A DNA stretch of 64,000 nucleotides from Aradus depressus (GCA_963662175.1 OY759218.1:186001-250000), one strand, 5' to 3'. Counted from the stretch's first letter, positions 46,101 through 61,500 are shown. A program made the numbers and translations. The notes: generated by a model from the letters alone, not told the origin.

Positions 46101-49100
46101 TCCGTCCAGCCGTTTGGGCGTGATGCTGGAATAAACATACAAACAAACCCCGTTTCAGTATCGAAGTATAGAAGCCGGTGGAAGAGAATGGGTTGATAAA
46201 CGACTCTGAATTTTAAAATCCCAATAACTGCCGATGTAATGAATGTATCAACATCAAATTTCGTATTTAAAATTAACATTCACGGAGGACATAACCAGTC
46301 AAATTTCAGCGATATCGGCCGAGGGGAGGGGGGAGTTCCGGGGTGGGGGCCCTTTTCAAGAATCCCAATAACTGCCCATGTAATTAATGTATCGACATCA
46401 AATTTCGTATTTAAAACTAAAATCCACTTAGGATATAACCAGTCAAATTTCAGCGATATCGGCTGAGGGGAGGGGGGAGTTCCGGGGTGGGGGCTTAATT
46501 CAAAAATCCCAATAACTGCCGATGTAATAAATGTATCGACATCAAATTTCGTATTTAAAACTAAAATCCAATTAGGACATAGCCAGTAAAATTTCAGCGA
46601 TATCGGCCGAGGGGAGGGAGGAGTTCCGGGGAGAGGGCTCAGTTCAAACATCCACAACCCCCCTCCCGTTCACAATTTTGTGACATCACACACTTTTTTT
46701 TCCTATTTGGCCTTCAAGAATACTACATATGAAATTTCATGACAATCCGACCATTAATCAATGAGTTAGCACTATTTTTATGCTTAGCCTTCCCTTACAA
46801 CCCCCCCTCCCGTTCGAAATTTTGCGACGCCACATAGCCTCTTATTCAATCGGTCTTGGAAGGATGCTACATGTGAAGTTTCATGAATATCCGTCCAGCC
46901 GTTTGGGCGTGATGCTGGAATAAACATACAAGCTAACCCCGTTTCAGTATCGAAGCCGGTGGAAGAGAATGGGTTGATAAGCGACTCTGAATTTTAAAAT
47001 CCCAATAACTGCCGATGTAATGAATGTATCAACATCAAATTTCGTATTTAAAATTAACATTCACGGAGGACATAACCAGTCAAATTTCAGCGATATCGGC
47101 TGAGGGGAGGGGGGAGTTACGGGGTGGGGGCTCAATTCAAAAATCCCAATAACTGCCGATGTAATAAATGTATCGACATCAAATTTCGTATTTAAAACTA
47201 AAATCCACTTAGGACATAACCAGTAAAATTTCAGCGATATCGGCCGAGGGGAGGGGGGAGTTCCGGGGTGGGGGCTCCATTCAAAAATCCCAATAACTGC
47301 CGATGTAATAAATGTATCGACATCAAATTTCGTATTTAAAATTAACATTCACGGAGGACATAACCAGTCAAATTTCAGCGATATCGGCTGAGGGGAGGGG
47401 GGAGTTCCGGGGTGGGGGCTCAATTCAAAAATCCCAATAACTGCCGATGTAATAAATGTATCGACATCAAATTTCGTATTTAAAACTAAAATCCACTTAG
47501 GACATAACCAGTAAAATTTCAGCGATATCGGCCGAGGGGAGGGGGGAGTTCCGGGGTGGGGGCTCAATTCAAAAATCCCAATAACTGCCGATGTAATGAA
47601 TGTATCGACATCAAATTTCGTATTTAAAACAAAAATCCACTTAGGACATAACCAGTCAAATGTCAGCGATATCGGCCGAGGGGAGGGGGGAGTTCCGGGG
47701 AGAGGGCTCAGTTCAAACATCCACAACCCCCCTCCCGTTCACAATTTTGTGACATCACACACTTTTTTTTCCTATTTGGCCTTCAAGAATACTACATATG
47801 AAATTTCATGACAATCCGACCATTAATCAATGAGTTAGCACTATTTTTATGCTTAGCCCCCCCTTACAACCCCCCCTCCCGTTCGAAATTTTGGGACGCC
47901 ACATAGCCTATTATTCAATCGGTCTTGGAAGGATGCTACATGTGAAGTTTCATGAATATCCGTCCAGCCGTTTGGGCGTGATGCTGGAATAAACATACAA
48001 ACAAACCCCGTTTCAGTATCGAAGTATAGAAGCCGGTGGAAGAGAATGGGTTGATAAACGACTCTGAATTTTAAAATCCCAATAACTGCCGATGTAATGA
48101 ATGTATCAACATCAAATTTCGTATTTAAAATTAACATTCACGGAGGACATAACCAGTCAAATTTCAGCGATATCGGCCGAGGGGAGGGGGGAGTTCCGGG
48201 GTGGGGGCTCAATTCAAAAATCCCAATAACTGCCGATGTAATAAATGTATCGACATCAAATTTCGTATTTAAAACTAACATCCACTTAGGTTATAACCAG
48301 TCAAATTTCAGCGATATCGGCTGAGGGGAGGGGGGAGTTCCGGGGTGGGGGCTCAATTCAAAAATCCCAATAACTGCCGATGTAATAAATGTATCGACAT
48401 CAAATTTCGTATTTAAAACTAAAATCCACTTAGGACATAACCAGTAAAATTTCAGCGATATCGGCCGAGGGGAGGGGGGAGTTCCGGGGTGGGGGCTCAA
48501 TTCAAAAATCCCAATAACTGCCGATATAATGAATGTATCGACATCAAATTTCATATTTAAAACTAAAATCCTTTTAGGACATAACCAGTCAAATTTCAGC
48601 GATATCGGCTGAGGGGAGGGTGGAGTTCCGGGGAGAGGGCTCAGTTAAAAATCCACAACACCCCTCCCGTCCACAATTTTGTGACGTTACACACTTTTTC
48701 TTCCTATTTGGCCTTCAAGAATACTACATATGAAATTTCATGACAATCCGACCATTAATTAATGAGTTAGCACTATTGTTATGCTTAGCCCCCCCTTACA
48801 ACCCCCCCACCCGTTCGAAATTTTGGGACGCCACATAGCCTATTATTCAATCGGTCTTAGAAGGATGCTACATGTGAAGTTTCATGAATATCCGTCCAGC
48901 CGTTTGGGCGTGATGCTGGAATAAACATACAATCAAACCCCGTTTCAGTATCGAAGTATAGAAGCCGGTGGAAGAGAATGGGTTGATGAGCGACTCTGAA
49001 TTTTAAAATCCCAATAACTGCCGATGTAATGAATGTATCAACATCAAATTTCGTATTTAAAATTAACATTCACGGAGGACATAACCACTCAAATTTCAGC

Positions 49101-49673
49101 GATATCGGCCGAGGGGAGGGGGGAGTTCCGGGGTGGGGGCCCTTTTCAAAAATCCCAATAACTGCCCATGTAATGAATGTATCGACATCAAATTTCGTAT
49201 TTAAAACAAAAATCCACTTAGGACATAACCAGTCAAATTTCAGCGATATCGGCCGAGGGGAGGGGGGAGTTCCGGGGAGAGGGCTCAGTTCAAACATCCA
49301 CAACCCCCCTCCCGTTCACAATTTTGTGACATCACACACTTTTTTTTCGTATTTGGCCTTCAAGAATACTTCATATGAAATTTCATGACAATCCGACCAT
49401 TAATCAATGAGTTAGCACTATTTTTATGCTTAGCCCCCCCTTACAACCCCCCCTCCCGTTCGAAATTTTGGGACGCCACATAGCCTATTATTCAATCGGT
49501 CTTGGAAGGATGCTACATGTGAAGTTTCATGAATATCCGTCCAGCCGTTTGGGCGTGATGCTGGAATAAACATACAAACAAACCCCGTTTCAGTATCGAA
49601 GTATAGAAGCCGGTGGAAGAGAATGGGTAGATGAGCGACTCTGAATTTTAAAATCCCAATAACTGCCGATGTA

Positions 49674-50174
49674 ATGAATGTATCAACATCAAATTTCGTA
49701 TTTAAAATTAACATTCACGGAGGACATAACCACTCAAATTTCAGCGATATCGGCCGAGGGGAGGGGGGAGTTCCGGGGAGAGGGCTCAGTTCAAACATCC
49801 ACAACCCCCCTCCCGTTCACAATTTTGTGACATCACACACTTTGTTTTCCTATTTGGCCTTCAAGAATACTACATATGAAATTTCATGACAATCCGACCA
49901 TTAATCAATGAGTTAGCACTATTTTTATGCTTAGCCCCCCCTTACAACCCCCCCTCCCGTTCGAAATTTTGGGACGCCACATAGCCTATTATTCAATCGG
50001 TCTTGGAAGGATGCTACATGTGAAGTTTCATGAATATCCGTCCAGCCGTATGGGCGTGATGCTGGAATAAACATACAAACAAACCCCGTTTCAGTATCGA
50101 AGTATAGAAGCCGGTGGAAGAGAATGGGTTGATAAACGACTCTGAATTTTAAAATCCCAATAACTGCCGATGTA
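49674..50174. repeat. Shortest unit: one monomer plus spacer (501 bp)
   Basis: A single chimeric monomer starts like an alpha monomer (aattaacattcacggagg, accactcaaattt) and ends like a terminal one (ggggagagggctcag) before a complete spacer. The length equals 357 + 144. It is the only one-monomer unit in the window. It shows that the alpha and delta types recombine in their common central sequence. Confidence 0.9.
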
Positions 50175-50639
50175 ATGAATGTATCAACATCAAATTTCGT
50201 ATTTAAAATTAACATTCACGGAGGACATAACCAGTCAAATTTCAGCGATATCGGCCGAGGGGAGGGGGGAGTTCCGGGGTGGGGGCCCTTTTCAAGAATC
50301 CCAATAACTGCCCATGTAATTAATGTATCGACATCAAATTTCGTATTTAAAACTAAAATCCACTTAGGATATAACCAGTCAAATTTCAGCGATATCGGCC
50401 GAGGGGAGGGGGGAGTTCCGGGGTGGGGGCCCTTTTCAAAAATCCCAATAACTGCCCATGTAATGAATGTATCGACATCAAATTTCGTATTTAAAACAAA
50501 AATCCACTTAGGACATAACCAGTCAAATGTCAGCGATATCGGCCGAGGGGAGGGGGGAGTTCCGGGGAGAGGGCTCAGTTCAAACATCCACAACCCCCCT
50601 CCCGTTCACAATTTTGTGACATCACACACTTTGTTTTCC

Positions 50640-52216
50640 TATTTGGCCTTCAAGAATACTACATATGAAATTTCATGACAATCCGACCATTAATCAATGA
50701 GTTAGCACTATTTTTATGCTTAGCCCCCCCTTACAACCCCCCCTCCCGTTCGAAATTTTGGGACGCCACATAGCCTATTATTCAATCGGTCTTGGAAGGA
50801 TGCTACATGTGAAGTTTCATGAATATCCGTCCAGCCGTATGGGTGTGATGCTGGAATAAACATACAAACAAACCCCGTTTCAGTATCGAAGTATAGAAGC
50901 CGGTGGAAGAGAATGGGTTGATAAACGACTCTGAATTTTAAAATCCCAATAACTGCCGATGTAATGAATGTATCAACATCAAATTTCGTATTTAAAATTA
51001 ACATTCACGGAGGACATAACCAGTCAAATTTCAGCGATATCGGCCGAGGGGAGGGGGGAGTTCCGGGGTGGGGGCCCTTTTCAAGAATCCCAATAACTGC
51101 CCATGTAATTAATGTATCGACATCAAATTTCGTATTTAAAACTAAAATCCACTTAGGATATAACCAGTCAAATTTCAGCGATATCGGCTGAGGGGAGGGG
51201 GGAGTTCCGGGGTGGGGGCTAAATTCAAAAATCCCAATAACTGCCGATGTAATAAATGTATCGACATCAAATTTCGTATTTAAAACTAAAATCCACTTAG
51301 GACATAACCAGTAAAATTTCAGCGATATCGGCCGAGGGGAGGGGGGAGTTCCGGGGTGGGGGCTCAATTCAAAAATCCCAACAACTGCCGATGTAATGAA
51401 TGTATCGACATCAAATTTCATATTTAAAACTAAAATCCTTTTAGGACATAACCAGTCAAATTTCAGCGATATCGGCTGAGGGGAGGGTGGAGTTCCGGGG
51501 AGAGGGCTCAGTTAAAAATCCACAACACCCCTCCCGTCCACAATTTTGTGACATCACACACTTTTTTTTCGTATTTGGCCTTCAAGAATACTTCATATGA
51601 AATTTCATGACAATCCGACCATTAATCAATGAGTTAGCACTATTTTTATGCTTAGCCCCCCCTTACAACCCCCCCTCCCGTTCGAAATTTTGGGACGCCA
51701 CATAGCCTATTATTCAATCGGTCTTGGAAGGATGCTACATGTGAAGTTTCATGAATATCCGTCCAGCCGTTTGGGCGTGATGCTGGAATAAACATACAAA
51801 CAAACCCCGTTTCAGTATCGAAGTATAGAAGCCGGTGGAAGAGAATGGGTAGATGAGCGACTCTGAATTTTAAAATCCAAATAACTGCCGATGTAATGAA
51901 TGTATCAACATCAAATTTCGTATTTAAAATTAACATTCACGGAGGACATAACCACTCAAATTTCAGCGATATCGGCCGAGGGGAGGGGGGAGTTCCGGGG
52001 TGGGGGCCCTTTTCAAAAATCCCAATAACTGCCCATGTAATGAATGTATCGACATCAAATTTCGTATTTAAAACAAAAATCCACTTAGGACATAACCAGT
52101 CAAATGTCAGCGATATCGGCCGAGGGGAGGGGGGAGTTCCGGGGAGAGGGCTCAGTTCAAACATCCACAACCCCCCTCCCGTTCACAATTTTGTGACATC
52201 ACACACTTTTTTTTCC
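50640..52216. repeat. 1,577-bp tandem duplication, copy 1
   Basis: This copy is paired with the next 1,577 bases, with units 50964/52541 and 51896/53473 in register. Private changes shared are gggggctaaattcaaaaatc (about 51213/52790), cccaacaactgcc (51377/52954) and aaaatccaaataactg (51873/53450). The ccgtatggg spacer variant is also shared, with an extra change, gggtgtg, in copy 1. Confidence 0.88.
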
Positions 52217-53793
52217 TATTTGGCCTTCAAGAATACTACATATGAAATTTCATGACAATCCGACCATTAATCAATGAGTTAGCACTATTTTTATGCTTAG
52301 CCCCCCCTTACAACCCCCCCTCCCGTTCGAAATTTTGGGACGCCACATAGCCTATTATTCAATCGGTCTTGGAAGGATGCTACATGTGAAGTTTCATGAA
52401 TATCCGTCCAGCCGTATGGGCGTGATGCTGGAATAAACATACAAACAAACCCCGTTTCAGTATCGAAGTATAGAAGCCGGTGGAAGAGAATGGGTTGATA
52501 AACGACTCTGAATTTTAAAATCCCAATAACTGCCGATGTAATGAATGTATCAACATCAAATTTCGTATTTAAAATTAACATTCACGGAGGACATAACCAG
52601 TCAAATTTCAGCGATATCGGCCGAGGGGAGGGGGGAGTTCCGGGGTGGGGGCCCTTTTCAAGAATCCCAATAACTGCCCATGTAATTAATGTATCGACAT
52701 CAAATTTCGTATTTAAAACTAAAATCCACTTAGGATATAACCAGTCAAATTTCAGCGATATCGGCTGAGGGGAGGGGGGAGTTCCGGGGTGGGGGCTAAA
52801 TTCAAAAATCCCAATAACTGCCGATGTAATAAATGTATCGACATCAAATTTCGTATTTAAAACTAAAATCCACTTAGGACATAACCAGTAAAATTTCAGC
52901 GATATCGGCCGAGGGGAGGGGGGAGTTCCGGGGTGGGGGCTCAATTCAAAAATCCCAACAACTGCCGATGTAATGAATGTATCGACATCAAATTTCATAT
53001 TTAAAACTAAAATCCTTTTAGGACATAACCAGTCAAATTTCAGCGATATCGGCTGAGGGGAGGGTGGAGTTCCGGGGAGAGGGCTCAGTTAAAAATCCAC
53101 AACACCCCTCCCGTCCACAATTTTGTGACATCACACACTTTTTTTTCGTATTTGGCCTTCAAGAATACTTCATATGAAATTTCATGACAATCCGACCATT
53201 AATCAATGAGTTAGCACTATTTTTATGCTTAGCCCCCCCTTACAACCCCCCCTCCCGTTCGAAATTTTGGGACGCCACATAGCCTATTATTCAATCGGTC
53301 TTGGAAGGATGCTACATGTGAAGTTTCATGAATATCCGTCCAGCCGTTTGGGCGTGATGCTGGAATAAACATACAAACAAACCCCGTTTCAGTATCGAAG
53401 TATAGAAGCCGGTGGAAGAGAATGGGTAGATGAGCGACTCTGAATTTTAAAATCCAAATAACTGCCGATGTAATGAATGTATCAACATCAAATTTCGTAT
53501 TTAAAATTAACATTCACGGAGGACATAACCACTCAAATTTCAGCGATATCGGCCGAGGGGAGGGGGGAGTTCCGGGGTGGGGGCCCTTTTCAAAAATCCC
53601 AATAACTGCCCATGTAATGAATGTATCGACATCAAATTTCGTATTTAAAACAAAAATCCACTTAGGACATAACCAGTCAAATGTCAGCGATATCGGCCGA
53701 GGGGAGGGGGGAGTTCCGGGGAAAGGGCTCAGTTCAAACATCCACAACCCCCCTCCCGTTCACAATTTTGTGACATCACACACTTTTTTTTCC
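52217..53793. repeat. 1,577-bp tandem duplication, copy 2
   Basis: This is the partner of the preceding segment. It differs by isolated bases such as ggaaagggctc at about 53719. The rarity of differences indicates a recent event. Confidence 0.86.
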
Positions 53794-54419
53794 TATTTGG
53801 CCTTCAAGAATACTACATATGAAATTTCATGACAATCCGACCATTAATCAATGAGTTAGCACTATTTTTATGCTTAGCCCCCCCTTACAACCCCCCCTCC
53901 CGTTCGAAATTTTGGGACGCCACATAGCCTATTATTCAATCGGTCTTGGAAGGATGCTACATGTGAAGTTTCATGAATATCCGTCCAGCCGTTTGGGCGT
54001 GATGCTGGAATAAACATACAAACAAACCCCGTTTCAGTATCGAAGTATAGAAGCCGGTGGAAGAGAATGGGTTGATAAACGACTCTGAATTTTAAAATCC
54101 CAATAACTGCCGATGTAATGAATGTATCAACATCAAATTTCGTATTTAAAATTAACATTCACGGAGGACATAACCAGTCAAATTTCAGCGATATCGGCCG
54201 AGGGGAGGGGGGAGTTCCGGGGTGGGGGCCCTTTTCAAGAATCCCAATAACTGCCCATGTAATTAATGTATCGACATCAAATTTCGTATTTAAAACTAAC
54301 ATCCACTTAGGACATAACCAGTCAAATTTCAGCGATATCGGCTGAGGGGAGGGGGGAGTTCCGGGGTGGGGGCTCAATTCAAAAATCCCAATAACTGCCG
54401 ATGTAATAAATGTATCGAC

Positions 54420-56489
54420 ATCAAATTTCGTATTTAAAACTAAAATCCACTTAGGACATAACCAGTAAAATTTCAGCGATATCGGCCGAGGGGAGGGGGG
54501 AGTTCCGGGGTGGGGGCTCAATTCAAAAATCCGAATAACTGCCGATGTAATGAATGTATCGACATCAAATTTCATATTTAAAACTAAAATCCTTTTAGGA
54601 CATAACCAGTCAAATTTCAGCGATATCGGCTGAGGGGAGGGTGGAGTTCCGGGGAGAGGGCTCAGTTAAAAATCCACAACACCCCTCCCGTCCACAATTT
54701 TGTGACGTTACACACTTTTTCTTCCTATTTGGCCTTCAAGAATACTACATATGAAATTTCATGACAATCCGACCATTAATTAATGAGTTAGCACTATTGT
54801 TATGCTTAGCCCCCCCTTACAACCCCCCCTCCCGTTCGAAATTTTGGGACGCCACATAGCCTATTATTCAATCGGTCTTAGAAGGATGCTACATGTGAAG
54901 TTTCATGAATATCCGTCCAGCCGTTTGGGCGTGATGCTGGAATAAACATACAAACAAACCCCGTTTCAGTATCGAAGTATAGAAGCCGGTGGAAGAGAAT
55001 GGGTAGATGAGCGACTCTGAATTTTAAAATCCCAATAACTGCCGATGTAATGAATGTATCAACATCAAATTTCGTATTTAAAATTAACATTCACGGAGGA
55101 CATAACCACTCAAATTTCAGCGATATCGGCCGAGGGGAGGGGGGAGTTCCGGGGTGGGGGCCCTTTTCAAAAATCCCAATAACTGCCCATGTAATGAATG
55201 TATCGACATCAAATTTCGTATTTAAAACAAAAATCCACTTAGGACATAACCAGTCAAATTTCAGCGATATCGGCCGAGGGGAGGGGGGAGTTCCGGGGAG
55301 AGGGCTCAGTTCAAACATCCACAACCCCCCTCCCGTTCACAATTTTGTGACATCACACACTTTTTTTTCGTATTTGGCCTTCAAGAATACTTCATATGAA
55401 ATTTCATGACAATCCGACCATTAATCAATGAGTTAGCACTATTTTTATGCTTAGCCCCCCCTTACAACCCCCCCTCCCGTTCGAAATTTTGGGACGCCAC
55501 ATAGCCTATTATTCAATCGGTCTTGGAAGGATGCTACATGTGAAGTTTCATGAATATCCGTCCAGCCGTTTGGGCGTGATGCTGGAATAAACATACAAAC
55601 AAACCCCGTTTCAGTATCGAAGTATAGAAGCCGGTGGAAGAGAATGGGTAGATGAGCGACTCTGAATTTTAAAATCCCAATAACTGCCGATGTAATGAAT
55701 GTATCAACATCAACTTTCGTATTTAAAATTAACATTCACGGAGGACATAACCACTCAAATTTCAGCGATATCGGCCGAGGGGAGGGGGGAGTTCCGGGTT
55801 GGGGGCCCTTTTCAAAAATCCCAATAACTGCCCATGTAATGAATGTATCGACATCAAATTTCGTATTTAAAACAAAAATCCACTTAGGACATAACCAGTC
55901 AAATTTCAGCGATATCGGCTGAGGGGAGGGGGGAGTTCCGGGGTGGGGGCTTAATTCAAAAATCCCAATAACTGCCGATGTAATAAATGTATCGACATCA
56001 AATTTCGTATTTAAAACTAAAATCCAATTAGGACATAGCCAGTAAAATTTCAGCGATATCGGCCGAGGGGAGGGAGGAGTTCCGGGGAGAGGGCTCAGTT
56101 CAAACATCCACAACCCCCCTCCCGTTCACAATTTTGTGACATCACACACTTTTTTTTCCTATTTGGCCTTCAAGAATACTACATATGAAATTTCATGACA
56201 ATCCGACCATTAATCAATGAGTTAGCACTATTTTTATGCTTAGCCTTCCCTTACAACCCCCCCTCCCGTTCGAAATTTTGCGACGCCACATAGCCTCTTA
56301 TTCAATCGGTCTTGGAAGGATGCTACATGTGAAGTTTCATGAATATCCGTCCAGCCGTTTGGGCGTGATGCTGGAATAAACATACAAGCTAACCCCGTTT
56401 CAGTATCGAAGCCGGTGGAAGAGAATGGGTTGATAAGCGACTCTGAATTTTAAAATCCCAATAACTGCCGATGTAATGAATGTATCAAC
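54420..56489. repeat. 2,070-bp tandem duplication, copy 1
   Basis: Units 55050/57120, 55695/57765 and 56476/58546 are in register. Shared private changes are ccgaataactgcc (54532/56602), atcaactttcgt (about 55709/57779) and gttccgggttggggg (55791/57861). The breakpoint lies inside a gamma-type monomer, so the duplicated block starts and ends at equivalent monomer positions, as expected for unequal exchange. Confidence 0.88.
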
Positions 56490-58559
56490 ATCAAATTTCG
56501 TATTTAAAACTAAAATCCACTTAGGACATAACCAGTAAAATTTCAGCGATATCGGCCGAGGGGAGGGGGGAGTTCCGGGGTGGGGGCTCAATTCAAAAAT
56601 CCGAATAACTGCCGATGTAATGAATGTATCGACATCAAATTTCATATTTAAAACTAAAATCCTTTTAGGACATAACCAGTCAAATTTCAGCGATATCGGC
56701 TGAGGGGAGGGTGGAGTTCCGGGGAGAGGGCTCAGTTAAAAATCCACAACACCCCTCCCGTCCACAATTTTGTGACGTTACACACTTTTTCTTCCTATTT
56801 GGCCTTCAAGAATACTACATATGAAATTTCATGACAATCCGACCATTAATTAATGAGTTAGCACTATTGTTATGCTTAGCCCCCCCTTACAACCCCCCCT
56901 CCCGTTCGAAATTTTGGGACGCCACATAGCCTATTATTCAATCGGTCTTAGAAGGATGCTACATGTGAAGTTTCATGAATATCCGTCCAGCCGTTTGGGC
57001 GTGATGCTGGAATAAACATACAAACAAACCCCGTTTCAGTATCGAAGTATAGAAGCCGGTGGAAGAGAATGGGTAGATGAGCGACTCTGAATTTTAAAAT
57101 CCCAATAACTGCCGATGTAATGAATGTATCAACATCAAATTTCGTATTTAAAATTAACATTCACGGAGGACATAACCACTCAAATTTCAGCGATATCGGC
57201 CGAGGGGAGGGGGGAGTTCCGGGGTGGGGGCCCTTTTCAAAAATCCCAATAACTGCCCATGTAATGAATGTATCGACATCAAATTTCGTATTTAAAACAA
57301 AAATCCACTTAGGACATAACCAGTCAAATTTCAGCGATATCGGCCGAGGGGAGGGGGGAGTTCCGGGGAGAGGGCTCAGTTCAAACATCCACAACCCCCC
57401 TCCCGTTCACAATTTTGTGACATCACACACTTTTTTTTCGTATTTGGCCTTCAAGAATACTTCATATGAAATTTCATGACAATCCGACCATTAATCAATG
57501 AGTTAGCACTATTTTTATGCTTAGCCCCCCCTTACAACCCCCCCTCCCGTTCGAAATTTTGGGACGCCACATAGCCTATTATTCAATCGGTCTTGGAAGG
57601 ATGCTACATGTGAAGTTTCATGAATATCCGTCCAGCCGTTTGGGCGTGATGCTGGAATAAACATACAAACAAACCCCGTTTCAGTATCGAAGTATAGAAG
57701 CCGGTGGAAGAGAATGGGTAGATGAGCGACTCTGAATTTTAAAATCCCAATAACTGCCGATGTAATGAATGTATCAACATCAACTTTCGTATTTAAAATT
57801 AACATTCACGGAGGACATAACCACTCAAATTTCAGCGATATCGGCCGAGGGGAGGGGGGAGTTCCGGGTTGGGGGCCCTTTTCAAAAATCCCAATAACTG
57901 CCCATGTAATGAATGTATCGACATCAAATTTCGTATTTAAAACAAAAATCCACTTAGGACATAACCAGTCAAATTTCAGCGATATCGGCTGAGGGGAGGG
58001 GGGAGTTCCGGGGTGGGGGCTTAATTCAAAAATCCCAATAACTGCCGATGTAATAAATGTATCGACATCAAATTTCGTATTTAAAACTAAAATCCAATTA
58101 GGACATAGCCAGTAAAATTTCAGCGATATCGGCCGAGGGGAGGGAGGAGTTCCGGGGAGAGGGCTCAGTTCAAACATCCACAACCCCCCTCCCGTTCACA
58201 ATTTTGTGACATCACACACTTTTTTTTCCTATTTGGCCTTCAAGAATACTACATATGAAATTTCATGACAATCCGACCATTAATCAATGAGTTAGCACTA
58301 TTTTTATGCTTAGCCTTCCCTTACAACCCCCCCTCCCGTTCGAAATTTTGCGACGCCACATAGCCTCTTATTCAATCGGTCTTGGAAGGATGCTACATGT
58401 GAAGTTTCATGAATATCCGTCCAGCCGTTTGGGCGTGATGCTGGAATAAACATACAAGCTAACCCCGTTTCAGTATCGAAGCCGGTGGAAGAGAATGGGT
58501 TGATAAGCGACTCTGAATTTTGAAATCCCAATAACTGCCGATGTAATGAATGTATCAAC
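56490..58559. repeat. 2,070-bp tandem duplication, copy 2
   Basis: This is the partner of 54420-56489. A difference near its end is ttttgaaatccc (about 58518) in place of ttttaaaatccc. After about 58640 the sequence changes to a gggggctccattc connector and no longer follows copy 1. Confidence 0.86.
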
Positions 58560-61500
58560 ATCAAATTTCGTATTTAAAACTAAAATCCACTTAGGACATA
58601 ACCAGTAAAATTTCAGCGATATCGGCCGAGGGGAGGGGGGAGTTCCGGGGTGGGGGCTCCATTCAAAAATCCCAATAACTGCCGATGTAATAAATGTATC
58701 GACATCAAATTTCGTATTTAAAATTAACATTCACGGAGGACATAACCAGTCAAATTTCAGCGATATCGGCTGAGGGGAGGGGGGAGTTCCGGGGTGGGGG
58801 CTCAATTCAAAAATCCCAATAACTGCCGATGTAATAAATGTATCGACATCAAATTTCGTATTTAAAACTAAAATCCACTTAGGACATAACCAGTAAAATT
58901 TCAGCGATATCGGCCGAAGGGAGGGGGGAGTTCCGGGGTGGGGGCTCAATTCAAAAATCCCAATAACTGCCGATGTAATGAATGTATCGACATCAAATTT
59001 CATATTTAAAACTAAAATCCTTTTAGGACATAACCAGTCAAATTTCAGCGATATCGGCTGAGGGGAGGGTGGAGTTCCGGGGAGAGGGCTCAGTTCAAAC
59101 ATCCACAACCCCCCTCCCGTTCACAATTTTGTGACATCACACACTTTTTTTTCCTATTTGGCCTTCAAGAATACTACATATGAAATTTCATGACAATCCG
59201 ACCATTAATTAATGAGTTAGCACTATTGTTATGCTTAGCCCCCCCTTACAACCCCCCCTCCCGTTCGAAATTTTGGGACGCCACATAGCCTATTATTCAA
59301 TCGGTCTTGGAAGGATGCTACATGTGAAGTTTCATGAATATCCGTCCAGCCGTTTGGGCGTGATGCTGGAATAAACATACAAACAAACCCCGTTTCAGTA
59401 TCGAAGTATAGAAGCCGGTGGAAGAGAATGGGTAGATGAGCGACTCTGAATTTTAAAATCCCAATAACTGCCGATGTAATGAATGTATCAACATCAAATT
59501 TCGTATTTAAAATTAACATTCACGGAGGACATAACCACTCAAATTTCAGCGATATCGGCCGAGGGGAGGGGGGAGTTCCGGGGTGGGGGCCCTTTTCAAA
59601 AATCCCAATAACTGCCCATGTAATGAATGTATCGACATCAAATTTCGTATTTAAAACAAAAATCCACTTAGGACATAACCAGTCAAATGTCAGCGATATC
59701 GGCCGAGGGGAGGGGGGAGTTCCGGGGAGAGGGCTCAGTTCAAACATCCACAACCCCCCTCCCGTTCACAATTTTGTGACATCACACACTTTTTTTTCCT
59801 ATTTGGCCTTCAAGAATACTACATATGAAATTTCATGACAATCCGACCATTAATCAATGAGTTAGCACTATTTTTATGCTTAGCCCCCCCTTACAACCCC
59901 CCCTCCCGTTCGAAATTTTGGGACGCCACATAGCCTATTATTCAATCGGTCTTGGAAGGATGCTACATGTGAAGTTTCATGAATATCCGTCCAGCCTTTT
60001 GGGCGTGATGCTGGAATAAACATACAAACAAACCCCGTTTCAGTATCGAAGTATAGAAGCCGGTGGAAGAGAATGGGTTGATAAACGACTCTGAATTTTA
60101 AAATCCCAATAAATGCCGATGTAATGAATGTATCAACATCAAATTTCGTATTTAAAATTAACATTCACGGAGGACATAACCAGTCAAATTTCAGCGATAT
60201 CGGCCGAGGGGAGGGGGGAGTTCCGGGGTGGGGGCCCTTTTCAAGAATCCCAATAACTGCCCATGTAATTAATGTATCGACATCAAATTTCGTATTTAAA
60301 ACTAAAATCCACTTAGGATATAACCAGTCAAATTTCAGCGATATCGGCTGAGGGGAGGGGGGAGTTCCGGGGTGGGGGCTCAATTCAAAAATCCCAATAA
60401 CTGCCGATGTAATAAATGTATCGACATCAAATTTCGTATTTAAAACTAAAATCCAATTAGGACATAGCCAGTAAAATTTCAGCGATATCGGCCGAGGGGA
60501 GGGAGGAGTTCCGGGGAGAGGGCTCAGTTCAAACATCCACAACCCCCCTCCCGTTCACAATTTTGTGACATCACACACTTTTTTTTCCTATTTGGCCTTC
60601 AAGAATACTACATATGAAATTTCATGACAATCCGACCATTAATCAATGAGTTAGCACTATTTTTATGCTTAGCCTTCCCTTACAACCCCCCCTCCCGTTC
60701 GAAATTTTGCGACGCCACATAGCCTCTTATTCAATCGGTCTTGGAAGGATGCTACATGTGAAGTTTCATGAATATCCGTCCAGCCGTTTGGGCGTGATGC
60801 TGGAATAAACATACAAGCTAACCCCGTTTCAGTATCGAAGCCGGTGGAAGAGAATGGGTTGATAAGCGACTCTGAATTTTAAAATCCCAATAACTGCCGA
60901 TGTAATGAATGTATCAACATCAAATTTCGTATTTAAAATTAACATTCACGGAGGACATAACCAGTCAAATTTCAGCGATATCGGCTGAGGGGAGGGGGGA
61001 GTTCCGGGGTGGGGGCTCAATTCAAAAATCCCAATAACTGCCGATGTAATAAATGTATCGACATCAAATTTCGTATTTAAAACTAAAATCCACTTAGGAC
61101 ATAACCAGTAAAATTTCAGCGATATCGGCCGAGGGGAGGGGGGAGTTCCGGGGTGGGGGCTCAATTCAAAAATCCCAATAACTGCCGATGTAATAAATGT
61201 ATCGACATCAAATTTCGTATTTAAAATTAACATTCACGGAGGACATAACCAGTCAAATTTCAGCGATATCGGCTGAGGGGAGGGGGGAGTTCCGGGGTGG
61301 GGGCTCAATTCAAAAATCCCAATAACTGCCGATGTAATAAATGTATCGACATCAAATTTCGTATTTAAAACTAAAATCCACTTAGGACATAACCAGTCAA
61401 ATTTCAGCGATATCGGCTGAGGGGAGGGTGGAGTTCCGGGGAGAGGGCTCAGTTAAAAATCCACAACCCCTCTCCCGTCCACAATTTTGTGACGTTACAC

